A stretch of DNA of 64,000 nucleotides from CBDCXF01 sp965223755 (GTDB taxonomy: Bacteria > Acidobacteriota > Thermoanaerobaculia > Multivoradales > JAHEKO01). The stretch's first letter is position 1, and every line of letters begins with the position of its first letter. Positions 45,601 to 57,004 of this stretch are shown in pieces. The stretch lies in NCBI GenBank assembly GCA_965223755.1, contig CBDCXF010000001.1:1364001-1428000 (forward strand), written 5' to 3'. Position numbers and translations under genes: made by a program. Below the pieces are notes generated by a model. That model was given only the letters and a program-made list of their open reading frames with translations. It was not told where the DNA came from and searched no databases.

Positions 45601-46485
45601 CTAGTGGTCTCGTTCGACCACGAAATCCATAAGTAAACGCAGCTCCTTGGTGGGACCGGCAAGCGAGTCGACTGCTGAAAGGGTCCGCTGATGGAGTTCG
45701 CCGAGCCGTGCAATTGCCCCTTCGCGGCCGTGTATGGCCGGATAGGTGGCCTTGCCTTGCTCAAGGTCCTTGCCAGTGGTCTTGCCCAACGTCTTGGCGC
45801 TTTGGGATAGGTCCAGCAAGTCGTCGCGAATCTGAAACATCAGTCCGATGTCCTCGCACAAGGCACCCAACGCCCCCGCATCTTCATCCGTGTAGACCGC
45901 CGGCAGTTCGCCACAGAGGCGCATCAAGGCTCCCGTCTTGCCACGGTGCACCTCTTCGAGCGCACTGGCAGATACTGCGCCAGGGTCTTTTGCGGTCAGG
46001 TTGATGTCCAACTTCTGTCCGCCGATCAGGCCATGACCACCGATTGCACGAGAGGACAAGATCACGGCCTGATTCCGCTGCTCGGCGGTCGCCGAGGGGG
46101 GCTCCTTCGCTAACAACTCGAACGCTAGATTCAGCAACGCGTCACCGGCCAGAATCGCGGTGGCTTCATCAAACGCAATGTGCACTGTTTCTCGTCCGCG
46201 GCGTAGATCGTCGTCGTCCATCGCCGGTAAGTCATCGTGGACCAGGCTGAATGCATGGACCATTTCGATCGCTGCGGCCGGACCGGCGAGGACCGACTCC
46301 CCCAGACCCAGTGACCGGCCCACTGCCAACATCAAGGCCGGACGCACTCGTTTACCAGGTCCGAGGGCCGCGTATCGCATCGCCTCCGCGAGCGGGCCCC
46401 GATCGGCCTGAAGTCGCTGAGCGAGTTCCGGCTCGATCCAATCGCGGACCTCCCCAAGGAAGGACCCAAACTGTGAGCTGTTCAT
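45601..46485 (-). CDS. ispA: Polyprenyl diphosphate synthase (farnesyl/geranylgeranyl type)
   Basis: A 294-aa trans-isoprenyl diphosphate synthase. The first aspartate-rich motif is HDDLPAMDDDDLRRGRE (near residue 78) and the second IRDDLLDLSQSAKTLGKTTG (near 218). It condenses IPP with allylic diphosphates to C15 or C20 products, feeding quinones and the undecaprenyl carriers used by the glycan locus. It is 3 bp after the Trm112-like gene and 30 bp before tlyA. In many bacteria dxs lies between ispA and tlyA; it is absent here. Chain length is not certain. Confidence 0.92.
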   Translation of the reverse strand: MNSSQFGSFLGEVRDWIEPELAQRLQADRGPLAEAMRYAALGPGKRVRPALMLAVGRSLGLGESVLAGPAAAIEMVHAFSLVHDDLPAMDDDDLRRGRETVHIAFDEATAILAGDALLNLAFELLAKEPPSATAEQRNQAVILSSRAIGGHGLIGGQKLDINLTAKDPGAVSASALEEVHRGKTGALMRLCGELPAVYTDEDAGALGALCEDIGLMFQIRDDLLDLSQSAKTLGKTTGKDLEQGKATYPAIHGREGAIARLGELHQRTLSAVDSLAGPTKELRLLMDFVVERDH

Positions 46486-46488
46486 GGA

Positions 46489-46776
46489 CTAGCGGCCGAT
46501 TCTCGCGCCGGGCAAGGCTTCGTCGACCAGCATGATGGGAATCTCAGAGACGATTGGATAGACGAGACCCGATTCCGCGCAGTACAGCCCGTGGCTCACC
46601 TGGGCTTCTTCTTCAGTGAAATACTCCGCGTACCGGTCTACCAACTCCTGCCGGAGCTCGCTTGCGAGCTCAACCAACTCCAGTTCGCCCTTGGTCTTGG
46701 GGCAAACTAGGATTTCCAGTAGTTCTGGATCGATGGGCCGTTGTGTTGAGTCGGTTGATGTCTCAGAAGCGGACAT
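46489..46776 (-). CDS. Trm112 family protein
   Basis: A 95-aa small protein with the Trm112/UPF0434 signature: IDPELLEILVCPKTKGELEL at the N-terminus, then LYCAESGLVYPIVSEIPIML at the C-terminus. An extra helical insert of about 30 residues (ELASELRQELVDRYAEYFTE) lies between, making it longer than the roughly 60-aa bacterial YcaR type. ATG 46776 has GGGAG 5 bp upstream, so it is preferred to the in-frame start at 46788. Its function in bacteria is unclear. It is the first gene of the ispA-tlyA-nadK-tamB-tamA run. Confidence 0.85.
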   Translation of the reverse strand: MSASETSTDSTQRPIDPELLEILVCPKTKGELELVELASELRQELVDRYAEYFTEEEAQVSHGLYCAESGLVYPIVSEIPIMLVDEALPGARIGR

Positions 46777-46900
46777 GAGAACTCCCAAATGGCGAAAAGC
46801 AGGCTACCACAAGGCCTCGTTCGCCCCGAGTCTTGAGAGTCAAGGCATCAAACGGCTTGTGGCATTCTCAGGCCGCACCATTTCGATGGCACGGCAACGC

Positions 46901-46906
46901 TAGAAT
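46901..46906 (+). promoter_or_regulatory. Possible -10 element very close to the GT-C start
   Basis: TAGAAT ends 6 bp before ATG 46913. A transcript from it would start at or within a base or two of the ATG, giving a leaderless mRNA. The matching -35 is weak. Confidence 0.4.
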
Positions 46907-46912
46907 CTCTCG

Positions 46913-48718
46913 ATGCCTCGCCGCCCCTCCCTAAGCCCGTCTTTATCGAGGAGAGTACCGTGGTTACTGCTGGCGGCGAGTATTGGGCTGCTGCTGTTGA
47001 TTGCCCCTCACCGGCGCACCGGCAGGGTCTTTTGGGGAGATGAGGGAACTTACGCCGCCATGGCGGAAAGTCTGGCTGTTGACGGCGACCTTCGCTTCGA
47101 CGACCACGACCGAGGACGCGCCGCCGCCGGATCTCTGGGTGAATCGCCAACCGTGATCCTGCAACGCGCCGACGATGCTCTCTACTACTCCAAACCGGCC
47201 ATTTATCCTCTGATCGCGACCCCCTTGTTTCTTGTTGCAGGACGGGCGGGATTCTGGATTACCAACTCGCTGCTGTTGGTACTGACGGCAGGGTTCGCTT
47301 GGCGGTCTCTTCGATCGGGTCAGCTACCGTCCAAACACTGGTGGCTGGCCACCTATCTGGGTTGCAGCGCAGTCTTGGTTTACATTGCCTGGTCGATGAG
47401 CGACGTTCTCCAGTTCGCTCTGGCTCTCTTGGGCACGGTCGCGGCGGTCGAGCTATGCCGTCGGCGGGTCAGCGGTTGGCAAAGTGCGTTGTCGGCAAGC
47501 GCGCTCGTGGCCGGTATCTGTCTTGGTTTACTGTCTGCTACAAGGCCGCCGCAGGCTCTGTTGGCGGCCGGCGTCATTCTCATGATCTTGTGGGCGGGCA
47601 AAGTCCGTCGGGCGCTGGTCGTAGGAATGCTCGTCGCCGCGACTTGGGGTGCGAGCACGCTGGTCAACGACACCTTGGTCCACAGCGGCAGTCCTTATAC
47701 CGCGGTGCGGACTTCTTTTAACGCACTCACCGGCTATCCACGCGCCGCCAATGACGATCTCGCTGAATCACGCCTTGACGTTCGCCTCGCCGCGCATCGA
47801 TACCAATGGAAACTTGATGGCCGCTTGGCTTGGTCGGCGCTTTACTCGCTGATCGGCCGCCATTCCGGCATCGCAGTCTACTTTCCCCTGTCTCTAGTTC
47901 TACTTTTTCTCGCCTTTCGCAATGGCGGCCCGCAGGCTGCTCTGGCAGTCGGAGTGTTGGCGTTGTGGCTGTTTTACCTCTTCTATCGCCCCGGCAACTA
48001 TTTCGGTGGCTCGGCGGCTGTCGGTAACCGATACTTCCTGCCCTCCTACGGAGTTCTTTTTGGCGTCCTTGCCTGGGCTGATGGGCATTTCTTACGTCAG
48101 TGCGGTAAGAAACCCTGGCTGTGGATTTTTACTTGGAGTTTGGCAGCCGTGGTAGGAGCTTCGGCGCTGGCCTCAACGCGCCAGATGGGGTTTCTCGACA
48201 ACACCAGTCAGAGTCACGCGGCGGCGGGCCTTTTCCGATTCCTGCCCTATGAATCGACTCTTACCGAAACCGAAGGACAGCGTGCTCGATTCTGGGGCCG
48301 CGACTACCTGCGCTTCGTAGACAAGCGAACTCAGGTTCACGAAGGGGAGTGGGTAGTTGATTCTTCCGTCGCCGGCGCCACAGAGTTCTTTGTTGCCAGC
48401 CACCGCCAGGCAGAGGGATTTCGTTTCGAGGCGAAAGGGGCGCCAGGGACTCTGGTCACGATCGAGTCATGGCTTGGAGGACCGTCAACGTCCGTAGAAC
48501 TCGTGACACCACAGCCAACCTCAGTCGTTGTCCCACGCTGGAGCCCATGGGTGCGCCATTCGATGCCCTTCGACGCAGCAACCGTATTTTCGATCTACCG
48601 CTTCCGCGCCAAGATCGAAACACCGCGACCTGAGGGGAAGGTTCGGCTTCGTTACCTGGGAGTCGTTCCAACTGCGGCCAACAAACACCCAACGAGAGAC
48701 GACCAAGCTGGTCACTAG
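46913..48718 (+). CDS. GT-C-type membrane glycosyltransferase
   Basis: A 601-aa polytopic membrane protein. A first span (WLLLAASIGLLLLIA) is followed by FWGDEGTYAAMAESLAVDGD (near residue 39), the acidic first-loop motif of GT-C enzymes, then DALYYSKPAIYPLIATPLF. About ten more hydrophobic segments follow to residue 430. The last 160 residues look soluble and beta-rich and should be periplasmic. Its first 110 residues follow the same plan as the GT-C at 52,256, so the two are probably paralogues. Substrates are unknown; lipid-linked sugars are typical donors. Confidence 0.75.
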   Translation: MPRRPSLSPSLSRRVPWLLLAASIGLLLLIAPHRRTGRVFWGDEGTYAAMAESLAVDGDLRFDDHDRGRAAAGSLGESPTVILQRADDALYYSKPAIYPLIATPLFLVAGRAGFWITNSLLLVLTAGFAWRSLRSGQLPSKHWWLATYLGCSAVLVYIAWSMSDVLQFALALLGTVAAVELCRRRVSGWQSALSASALVAGICLGLLSATRPPQALLAAGVILMILWAGKVRRALVVGMLVAATWGASTLVNDTLVHSGSPYTAVRTSFNALTGYPRAANDDLAESRLDVRLAAHRYQWKLDGRLAWSALYSLIGRHSGIAVYFPLSLVLLFLAFRNGGPQAALAVGVLALWLFYLFYRPGNYFGGSAAVGNRYFLPSYGVLFGVLAWADGHFLRQCGKKPWLWIFTWSLAAVVGASALASTRQMGFLDNTSQSHAAAGLFRFLPYESTLTETEGQRARFWGRDYLRFVDKRTQVHEGEWVVDSSVAGATEFFVASHRQAEGFRFEAKGAPGTLVTIESWLGGPSTSVELVTPQPTSVVVPRWSPWVRHSMPFDAATVFSIYRFRAKIETPRPEGKVRLRYLGVVPTAANKHPTRDDQAGH

Positions 48719-48766
48719 CTACTGGCTGCTAGCCACTAGCCACTAGCACTAACTACTAACTACAAA
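48713..48766. repeat. Degenerate heptamer tandem repeat between convergent genes
   Basis: Seven-base units run from one stop codon to the other: CACTAGC, TACTGGC, TGCTAGC, CACTAGC, CACTAGC, ACTAAC (6 bases), TACTAAC, TACAAAT. Both flanking genes end inside it: the GT-C TAG at 48,716-48,718 and the lipoprotein stop at 48,760-48,762. No stable hairpin terminator is evident. Confidence 0.75.
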
Positions 48767-50389
48767 TACCCCAACGCCTTGAGGGTCGCGACAGTTTCGT
48801 CGTCCAGGCTGATAGCTTCGCCCGACGCTCGACTAGTGAAGTTACGCTCGCGAAGTTCACGTACCATCCTCCGTGTTCTCACATCTTCCACGCGAGACAG
48901 ATCGTTGGCTGCGGCCGGATCCCGCTCAAGTTCAAATAACTCAACCCGACGAGGAGGAATCTTGCCCAACTTGAGCGCCAAGCAGCGCGGATCGTCACCG
49001 CTTCCCAGGCGCTGAGGACTTTGGCACTTGTCGGTCAAGAGCCGAACGCGCGCCCTTCCCGAACCCACAATCGGCACATCTTTCCAGTGGCCTCGGATCT
49101 CGAGTTCATCGATGAACTCGTCCTCAACCACCACGGAGACTTGCTTCGGCCCATCAAAAGCAAGTAATTCAAGGTCGGCAGGCCGTTGCACGTCGATGGC
49201 GTTGTCGAGCGGCAGCCAGGCACCGTCAGGATCCGAGAGGTACTCGGTCTCGATCAGCATCCAAAAATCGCCATTCTCGGCACTCAGGTGCACGCGTTGT
49301 CGTGCTGGATCTGCGGTTTCGGAGTAAGCGAGGCGCGGGCTCGTGGTCGACATCAAACTGCGACCACTAACATTGTCCATGCTCGTCCCCGTCACCAACT
49401 CGAAGATGGTCGGCGCCACGTCAACCAATTCGGCTAACCCAAGGACACGCAGGCCGGTGTCGAGATCGGGGTGGATGACGATGAGAGGAACCAACAGCTC
49501 CTCCGGGTAGGTCTGTTCGTGTCCAAGCCGCCCGTGCTCTCCAAAGGCCTCCCCGTGATCCGAAGTGACGATGACAACGACCTCATCGATGAGGCCAAGC
49601 TCCTCGAGCTCGCCGAAGAAGCGTTCAAGCTGACCGTCAACGTAGCGAACCGAGGCATCGTAGAGGCGGCTGTATGCAGCGACCACCGTCGGTGAGGTGG
49701 CGGTAAATCCACGGTTGGCTTCCTTCAAACTTTTCGCGGTTGGCGGTGGCTCAATCTGTTTGTCGCCGACTTCGCCAAATCCGGCCGGCGGTAGGTAAGG
49801 ATCGTGGATCGAATAGGTGTGGAGAAAAAGAAAGAAGTTGTCTTCCGCTTCCAATCCGGCCAAAAATTCGAGTCCGCGCGAAAAAGTACGCTCGATGTCT
49901 CTGTCATCCTGATAAGGGGTGTCGGTGAACTCGTCGAAACCGCGCGCGAATCCAAAATCTCCGTCCATGAATCCGCCTTCGGTATGCCCGGAGGTGCGAA
50001 ACCCCTTTTTTTGCAACACCTCGGCGAGCAACGGAATCTCGCCGGAAAGCGTCGACGCGGGAGGGAAGACACCGTGCTCCCGGGGATAGAGCCCGGTGAG
50101 CATCGACATATGAGAAATGAGCGTCCCCGGGTACTGGGCGACCACTCGCTCGAACAGAATGCCGCGCTCCGCGGCAATTTGATCCAGAAACGGACTGGTC
50201 CCGCCCCCGTACCCATAAGCCCCAAGCCGATCGGCCCGTAGCGTGTCGAGCGAGATGAGAATGACGCCACGCGCCGGAGCCAACTCCGGCAGCGTGATCG
50301 AGGGACTCTGCTCGAAACCGGTCTCGACCGTCGTAGGACCACCGCATCCGGCAGCAACAGCGACAACCAGGGCTGCGCCAACAGTCGCC

Positions 50390-52108
<1,719 letters not shown>

Positions 52109-52218
52109 CGTGTCCTCTACGTGATTTTCTGTTTGGAACAGCCGGCCCGGATCGCCTTCGGATTGGCAAGCCTCGTGGCTGTGCGACCCGGCGCGGATGA
52201 AACGCAACTTTATCAACC

Positions 52219-52247
52219 TTGAACCGTTTTCGCTCGCCACGTAGGCT
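52219..52247 (+). promoter_or_regulatory. Sigma-70-like promoter next to GT-C start (possible leaderless mRNA)
   Basis: TTGAAC (52,219-52,224), exactly 17 bp, then TAGGCT (52,242-52,247). The ATG at 52,256 is 8 bp past the -10, close to the expected transcription start, and no Shine-Dalgarno fits in between. Confidence 0.5.
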
Positions 52248-52255
52248 GCGCAGCG

Positions 52256-54520
52256 ATGGCTTTTCGGTCCGGCTTCAATGCTTCGTCGAACGATCGTGGC
52301 GCGTGGCTAATCTTTGCCGCACTTGCGACATTCTTGGTTCTCTTCCCGCTTACGATTCAGAAGCCCGGGCTGCCGCTGACGCTCAAGGCTGACGAGCCGG
52401 CCTACTACCTGATGGCCGAGAGCATTGCCCGCGATCGCGATCTACTGGCCGAGACCCACGACACACAGAGGCTGTTCGATCAGTATCCCTTCCGACCCGC
52501 CAACAACCTGATCGTCATGTCGGACGATGGTTGGAACTCGATCTATTTCGGCAAACCCTATATCTATTCGTTTTTCGCCGCGCCGTGGGTCTACCTGTTC
52601 GGACCCAATGGCATGGTGGCATTCAACATGATGATGCTGATGGGAACCATTGCGATGGGGTCCATCTATCTCCGGCGATTCAATCCTGCGGGTCTCTCGC
52701 TGGCGTTTTCAGCCGGGTTTTTTCTCATCGCGTCATCGTTTGTCTATGCCTTCTGGCTCCATCCCGAGATCTTCAATTTGGCCTCCATCGCCACTTGTCT
52801 GTTCTTCGCCTTTCATCAGCCAGCATCAACGCCGCGAGGCAACTGGAATCGATGGGCTCCACCGCTTTCGGGAGCTGCGTTGGCTTTCGCGGTCTACAAC
52901 AAGCCGATGTATGCGGCGGTCGGACTTGCCGCGATCTACACTTTTTGGCGGCGCGGGCGCTTCAAGGCGGTGGTCATTTGGCTGCTCGCAGCAGCGTTGG
53001 CGATGTCCGCCATTTGTGCAGGCGCCATTTTGATGACCGGCCATCCTTCGGCCTACCTGGGGGTCGCCCGGCGGGGAGTCAATCTCCACGGCGAAGAAAT
53101 CCCCATCCAGCCGGTCGATCCGGCGGAGATCGTTGACCCCGAAGCCAAAACCGCTAACTCCTTTTCTTGGCTGTTCAAGTTGCCGCCGGTTGGAACTGAG
53201 CGCCTGGCCGAAGAAGTGCCGTATTTCCTCTGGGGGCGCCACGTTGGACTGGTGCCCTACTTGCCCTTCTCGGCTCTGTGCGTGGTGCTGTTCCTCTTGC
53301 ACGGACGCCGGTCGAAAGCCCGTTGGCTCTTGCTGCTGTCGGTGGCAACCATCGCCTTTTATACCCTGATGTGGCTTTGGTTCAACTGGCATGGAGGGGC
53401 CGGATTTGTCGGCAACCGCTACTTTGTCAGTGTCTATCCAGCCTTCTTTTTTCTCGTCACCAAATTGAAACCTCGCTGGATGACGGTCGCCGGCTACGCC
53501 TTCGGGGGCTTGATGTTGGGCGGGCTCATTTTTACTCCGTTTGGAGCCCCCGTGCGCCAGCCGACACTGCAGTCCCACGTTCGCTACGCCCCATACAGTT
53601 GGTTTCCACTTGAATTGTCGATTCGCAACAAGATTCCTGGCTATCAAGGGGTAAGTCAGCAAGATCTTTATTTCGTGGGTCGAGAAGACGTGTTTCGCAA
53701 AAGCGGTGACTGGATGTGGACGCACACCGGTAGCCCGGTGGAAGTGTTCGTCTTTGCCTGGCAGCCGATCGAGGAAACCTCCTTCATCATTCGCAGCCTC
53801 GCTCGCCCCAATCGCGTGACCGTGACGATGGGTGGCGACCAGCAAGTTGCTTACTTTGAAAATCAACCCGATGCGACCGTAACCTTACGGCCGAAGCGGC
53901 CCTACAAGGTCCGGTGGGAGCGCAACCTGAGGATCAAAGTTCCACGCAAACAGTGGGTCTACAAGCTCTATGTCGAGTCGGCTCATGGAGCGTTTCCGCC
54001 CGAAGGACAGGGTCACCCACCCGAGTTTCGTGCCGGAGCCCTGCTCTTAAACGTCGGAGACCTCGTAACACTCGATGAGGATGTTTTTCACGCCCGTTGG
54101 AGCATCCTCAGCACACCGTCGGTGGTGGGTACGGACTCCGAGTTCGAAGTGACGGCCATGATCGGCAACACCAGCACGGTGACTTGGCCGCACCTCGACA
54201 CCACTCGCATGGGCGTCACCTACCATTGGCTACGGTCGAGTGGTGATCGCTATAAATGGGACAACGAACGAGCGCGCTTGGCCGCCGACTTAGCGCCGGG
54301 GGAAATCGCCTCGATCAACATTCCTATCGTTGCGCCTGAAGAGCCGGGTGAGTTCTTGCTGGCTCTCGACATCGTGCGCGAGAAGGTTGGCTGGTTTTCG
54401 CAGCGCAATCCACAATCGGTTCCCGCCCCGATTCCGGTCCGCGTCGTCACTCCGGTTGTCATCGACAGCGATGCGCTATCTGATGAAGCGTCGGATCCCG
54501 CCGTCCCACCCGCTGAGTGA
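52256..54520 (+). CDS. GT-C-type membrane glycosyltransferase with C-terminal Ig-like domain
   Basis: A 754-aa membrane protein. After the first span comes LKADEPAYYLMAESIARDRD (near residue 43), the acidic GT-C first-loop motif, then NSIYFGKPYIYSFFAAPWVY. About ten hydrophobic segments extend to residue 430. The C-terminal 320 residues are soluble and beta-rich: FHARWSILSTPSVVGTDSEF begins a fold ending PEEPGEFLLALDIVREKVGW, which resembles Ig-like modules found on secreted bacterial proteins. The start is the ATG just after a promoter-like sequence. The periplasmic extension may bind the acceptor glycan or protein; this is inference. Confidence 0.75.
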   Translation: MAFRSGFNASSNDRGAWLIFAALATFLVLFPLTIQKPGLPLTLKADEPAYYLMAESIARDRDLLAETHDTQRLFDQYPFRPANNLIVMSDDGWNSIYFGKPYIYSFFAAPWVYLFGPNGMVAFNMMMLMGTIAMGSIYLRRFNPAGLSLAFSAGFFLIASSFVYAFWLHPEIFNLASIATCLFFAFHQPASTPRGNWNRWAPPLSGAALAFAVYNKPMYAAVGLAAIYTFWRRGRFKAVVIWLLAAALAMSAICAGAILMTGHPSAYLGVARRGVNLHGEEIPIQPVDPAEIVDPEAKTANSFSWLFKLPPVGTERLAEEVPYFLWGRHVGLVPYLPFSALCVVLFLLHGRRSKARWLLLLSVATIAFYTLMWLWFNWHGGAGFVGNRYFVSVYPAFFFLVTKLKPRWMTVAGYAFGGLMLGGLIFTPFGAPVRQPTLQSHVRYAPYSWFPLELSIRNKIPGYQGVSQQDLYFVGREDVFRKSGDWMWTHTGSPVEVFVFAWQPIEETSFIIRSLARPNRVTVTMGGDQQVAYFENQPDATVTLRPKRPYKVRWERNLRIKVPRKQWVYKLYVESAHGAFPPEGQGHPPEFRAGALLLNVGDLVTLDEDVFHARWSILSTPSVVGTDSEFEVTAMIGNTSTVTWPHLDTTRMGVTYHWLRSSGDRYKWDNERARLAADLAPGEIASINIPIVAPEEPGEFLLALDIVREKVGWFSQRNPQSVPAPIPVRVVTPVVIDSDALSDEASDPAVPPAE

Positions 54521-54548
54521 AACTCTATCGGCCACGTCCGCGGGCCGC

Positions 54549-54576
54549 GTCACTTGTCACTGGTCACCCGTCGCTG
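54549..54576. repeat. Degenerate heptamer tandem repeat between convergent genes
   Basis: Four units in register, GTCACTT, GTCACTG, GTCACCC and GTCGCTG, in the 63-bp gap between the stops of the GT-C gene and ymdB. Same period as, but different sequence from, the repeat at 48,713. Confidence 0.7.
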
Positions 54577-54583
54577 TTGTCGT

Positions 54584-55372
54584 CTACCGCTGAGTCTCGG
54601 GAACGAGCAACCGTTCGATCTGCGTTGCCAGGCCGGTTTCGGCGTCCACCTCGATCACCGTCGCCGCCAATCTGACATCGCGCTTGGCGACCTCGAAGGG
54701 GCGGGGGCGTTGCTGGAGAAACTTCTCGACGACTTTGTCCCCGCGCATGCCAATGACCGATTCGTAGGGTCCGGTCATACCTGCGTCGGTCTGGAAAGCA
54801 GTACCTCTAGGCAGAATCCGCTCATCTGCAGTGGGGACGTGAGTATGGGTTCCGATGACCGCCGAAACCCGCCCATCCAAGTAGATGCCCAAAGCCTGCT
54901 TTTCACTCGTCGCCTCTGCGTGAACGTCAACAAAAATGACGTTTGCTTGTTCGCCGATCTCGTCGAGAAGCTGATCGGCAACGGCAAACGGCGATTCGAC
55001 ATCCTTCATGAATACGCGGCCCTCAAGGTTGAAGACCCCTACCGCGACCCCGGCGGCAGTACTGCCGATGAAGTAGCGGTTCCCCGGCGTGCCCTCCGGA
55101 TAGTTGGCGGGGCGCAACAGCTTGTCTTCCTCCGCCAACAACCCCTCGACCTCGCGCTTGTCCCAGACATGGTTGCCAGTGGTAAAACAGTCGATCGGCA
55201 GTGCCTCCAAAGAAGCATAGACGTTGCGCGTCACCCCAAAGCCGCCGGCGGAGTTTTCAATGTTGACGATCGTGAAATCGATGTCATAGGCGTCAATGAG
55301 CCGATGCAACTCGGCTTCGAGAATGCGACGGCCCGGTTTGCCGATGATGTCGCCGACGAAAAGAATCTTCAT
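54584..55372 (-). CDS. ymdB: YmdB-family metallophosphoesterase
   Basis: A 262-aa calcineurin-like phosphoesterase of the YmdB group. KILFVGDIIGKPGRRILEAE at the start holds the first metal ligands, GNHVWDKREVEGLLAEEDKL (near residue 67) the GNH motif, and GTHTHVPTADERILPRGTAF (near 174) the late histidines. B. subtilis YmdB hydrolyses 2',3'- or 3',5'-cyclic nucleotides, affects biofilm choice and is encoded beside RNase Y, as here (24 bp after rny). Length and motifs are standard. Confidence 0.95.
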   Translation of the reverse strand: MKILFVGDIIGKPGRRILEAELHRLIDAYDIDFTIVNIENSAGGFGVTRNVYASLEALPIDCFTTGNHVWDKREVEGLLAEEDKLLRPANYPEGTPGNRYFIGSTAAGVAVGVFNLEGRVFMKDVESPFAVADQLLDEIGEQANVIFVDVHAEATSEKQALGIYLDGRVSAVIGTHTHVPTADERILPRGTAFQTDAGMTGPYESVIGMRGDKVVEKFLQQRPRPFEVAKRDVRLAATVIEVDAETGLATQIERLLVPETQR

Positions 55373-55396
55373 GGCTGTTCTTGGACGTGAAGGCCT

Positions 55397-56959
55397 TTAT
55401 TTGGCGTAATCGATCGACCGCGTCTCGCGAATGACAGTCACTTTGATCTGCCCTGGGTACGTGAGTTCCGACTCGATTTTCCCGGCGAGGTCCTTGGACA
55501 GCCACAGAGCTTTCTCGTCATTGAGTTTTTTGGCATCCACGATGACGCGAATCTCACGCCCGGCCTGAATGGCGAACGACTTCTGCACTCCCTTGAACCC
55601 GGAGGCTAGCTCCTCAAGCTTCTCCAGGCGCTTGATGTAGGACTCCAAGACCTCGCGCCTCGCCCCCGGCCGTGCCGCAGACAGCGCATCGGCCGCAGTC
55701 ACCAAGACCGCTTCCACCGTTTCGGGGTCATAGTCGCCATGGTGGCACGCCATGCCGTGCACTACTTGTTCTGTTTCTCCATAGCGCCGCAGAAGATCGA
55801 TGCCGATTTCAACGTGACTGCCTTCCATTTCTCGGTCGACGGCTTTGCCGATGTCGTGAAAAAGCCCCGCGCGTTTGGCGATGGCAACGTTGGCCCGCAA
55901 CTCGGAAGCCATCGTGGCGGCGAGAAACGCAACTTCTTTGCTGTGCTGCAATACGTTTTGTCCGTAAGAGGTACGGTAGCGCAACCGGCCCAAGATCTTG
56001 ACCAGTTCAGCGTGCACATTGGGGATATTGAGCTCGAGCAACGCGTTCTGTCCCTCTTCCTGGACTCGGTTCTCAAAGTCTGCCTTGACCTTGTCCACCA
56101 CTTCTTCGATGCGCGCGGGGTGGATGCGGCCGTCCTTAACCAATTTCTCCAAGGCTACGCGGGCGATCTCGCGACGATAAGGATCGAAGCCCGAGACAAT
56201 GACCGCCTCCGGCGTGTCATCTACGATCAGGTCGACCCCAGTGGCTGCTTCTAGAGCACGAATGTTGCGGCCCTCACGGCCGATGATGCGGCCCTTCATA
56301 TCGTCTGACGGCAACATCACCACCGAAACTGTGGTCTCCGAAACATAGTCGGATGCCGAACGCTGTACCGCCATCGCGATGATGCGCTGCGCCTCGCTGT
56401 TGGCCTTCTCTCGTGCTTCGTCTTCGATGCGCTTAACTAAATGAGCCGCTTCAAGACGGGCGTCATCCTCGATCAGCCGGGTCAGTTCCTGTTTTGCTTG
56501 CTGCTGCGTGAGTCCGGAGATCTTCTCCAGCGATTCGCGCTCTTCGACGATGAGTTTCTCCAATTCTTCTTCGCGCTGGCGCGCGCGCTGTTCGCGACGC
56601 TCCAAAGACTGAATCTGATCTTGTGTTTGCTTGCGCTTTTGCTTGAGATCTTCGAAGCGAAGATCCACTCCGGATTCGCGCTTCGACAACTTGCGCTCCC
56701 ACTGTTCAAACTCGGAGCGCTGCTTTTGCGCTACTTTCTCGAATTCACTACGCGCCTGCAGTAGCTTTTCCTTGGCGGCGACCTCAGCTTCACGCAGTTT
56801 CGACGAAGCTTCTCTTTCGGCGGCTTCAACGATCTGTCTGGACTCCCGTTCGGCGCGCGCCACCAATCTGCCCGCCGATCTTCGACTTAGGAGCCAAACC
56901 AGTAACGCCACCGCGACCACAGCTCCACCCGCGATTGCGATGATCATGTTGGTAGACAT
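55397..56959 (-). CDS. rny: Ribonuclease Y
   Basis: A 520-aa membrane-anchored endoribonuclease that starts decay of many mRNAs. It has an N-terminal span (MIIAIAGGAVVAVALLVWLL), a long charged coiled coil (about residues 30-200), a KH domain with GRIIGREGRNIRALEAATGV (near 227) and an HD domain with GLFHDIGKAVDREMEGSH (near 365). ATG 56959 follows GAGGAGG. It lies just downstream of the 6S RNA gene and may share its transcript. A membrane RNase Y together with YmdB is the Gram-positive arrangement, also found in several Gram-negative phyla. Confidence 0.97.
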   Translation of the reverse strand: MSTNMIIAIAGGAVVAVALLVWLLSRRSAGRLVARAERESRQIVEAAEREASSKLREAEVAAKEKLLQARSEFEKVAQKQRSEFEQWERKLSKRESGVDLRFEDLKQKRKQTQDQIQSLERREQRARQREEELEKLIVEERESLEKISGLTQQQAKQELTRLIEDDARLEAAHLVKRIEDEAREKANSEAQRIIAMAVQRSASDYVSETTVSVVMLPSDDMKGRIIGREGRNIRALEAATGVDLIVDDTPEAVIVSGFDPYRREIARVALEKLVKDGRIHPARIEEVVDKVKADFENRVQEEGQNALLELNIPNVHAELVKILGRLRYRTSYGQNVLQHSKEVAFLAATMASELRANVAIAKRAGLFHDIGKAVDREMEGSHVEIGIDLLRRYGETEQVVHGMACHHGDYDPETVEAVLVTAADALSAARPGARREVLESYIKRLEKLEELASGFKGVQKSFAIQAGREIRVIVDAKKLNDEKALWLSKDLAGKIESELTYPGQIKVTVIRETRSIDYAK

Positions 56960-57004
56960 CTGAGCGCCTCCTCGCCGGAGAAGGACTCGATTAGTGCGAG
57001 AGGT

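Noticed and set aside
52826..53866. 346-codon minus-strand open frame inside the large GT-C gene
   Set aside because: Antisense to membrane-spanning codons of the GT-C gene; hydrophilic, low-complexity translation without recognisable motifs.
54554..55390. 278-codon plus-strand open frame opposite ymdB
   Set aside because: Fully antisense to the well-supported ymdB gene.
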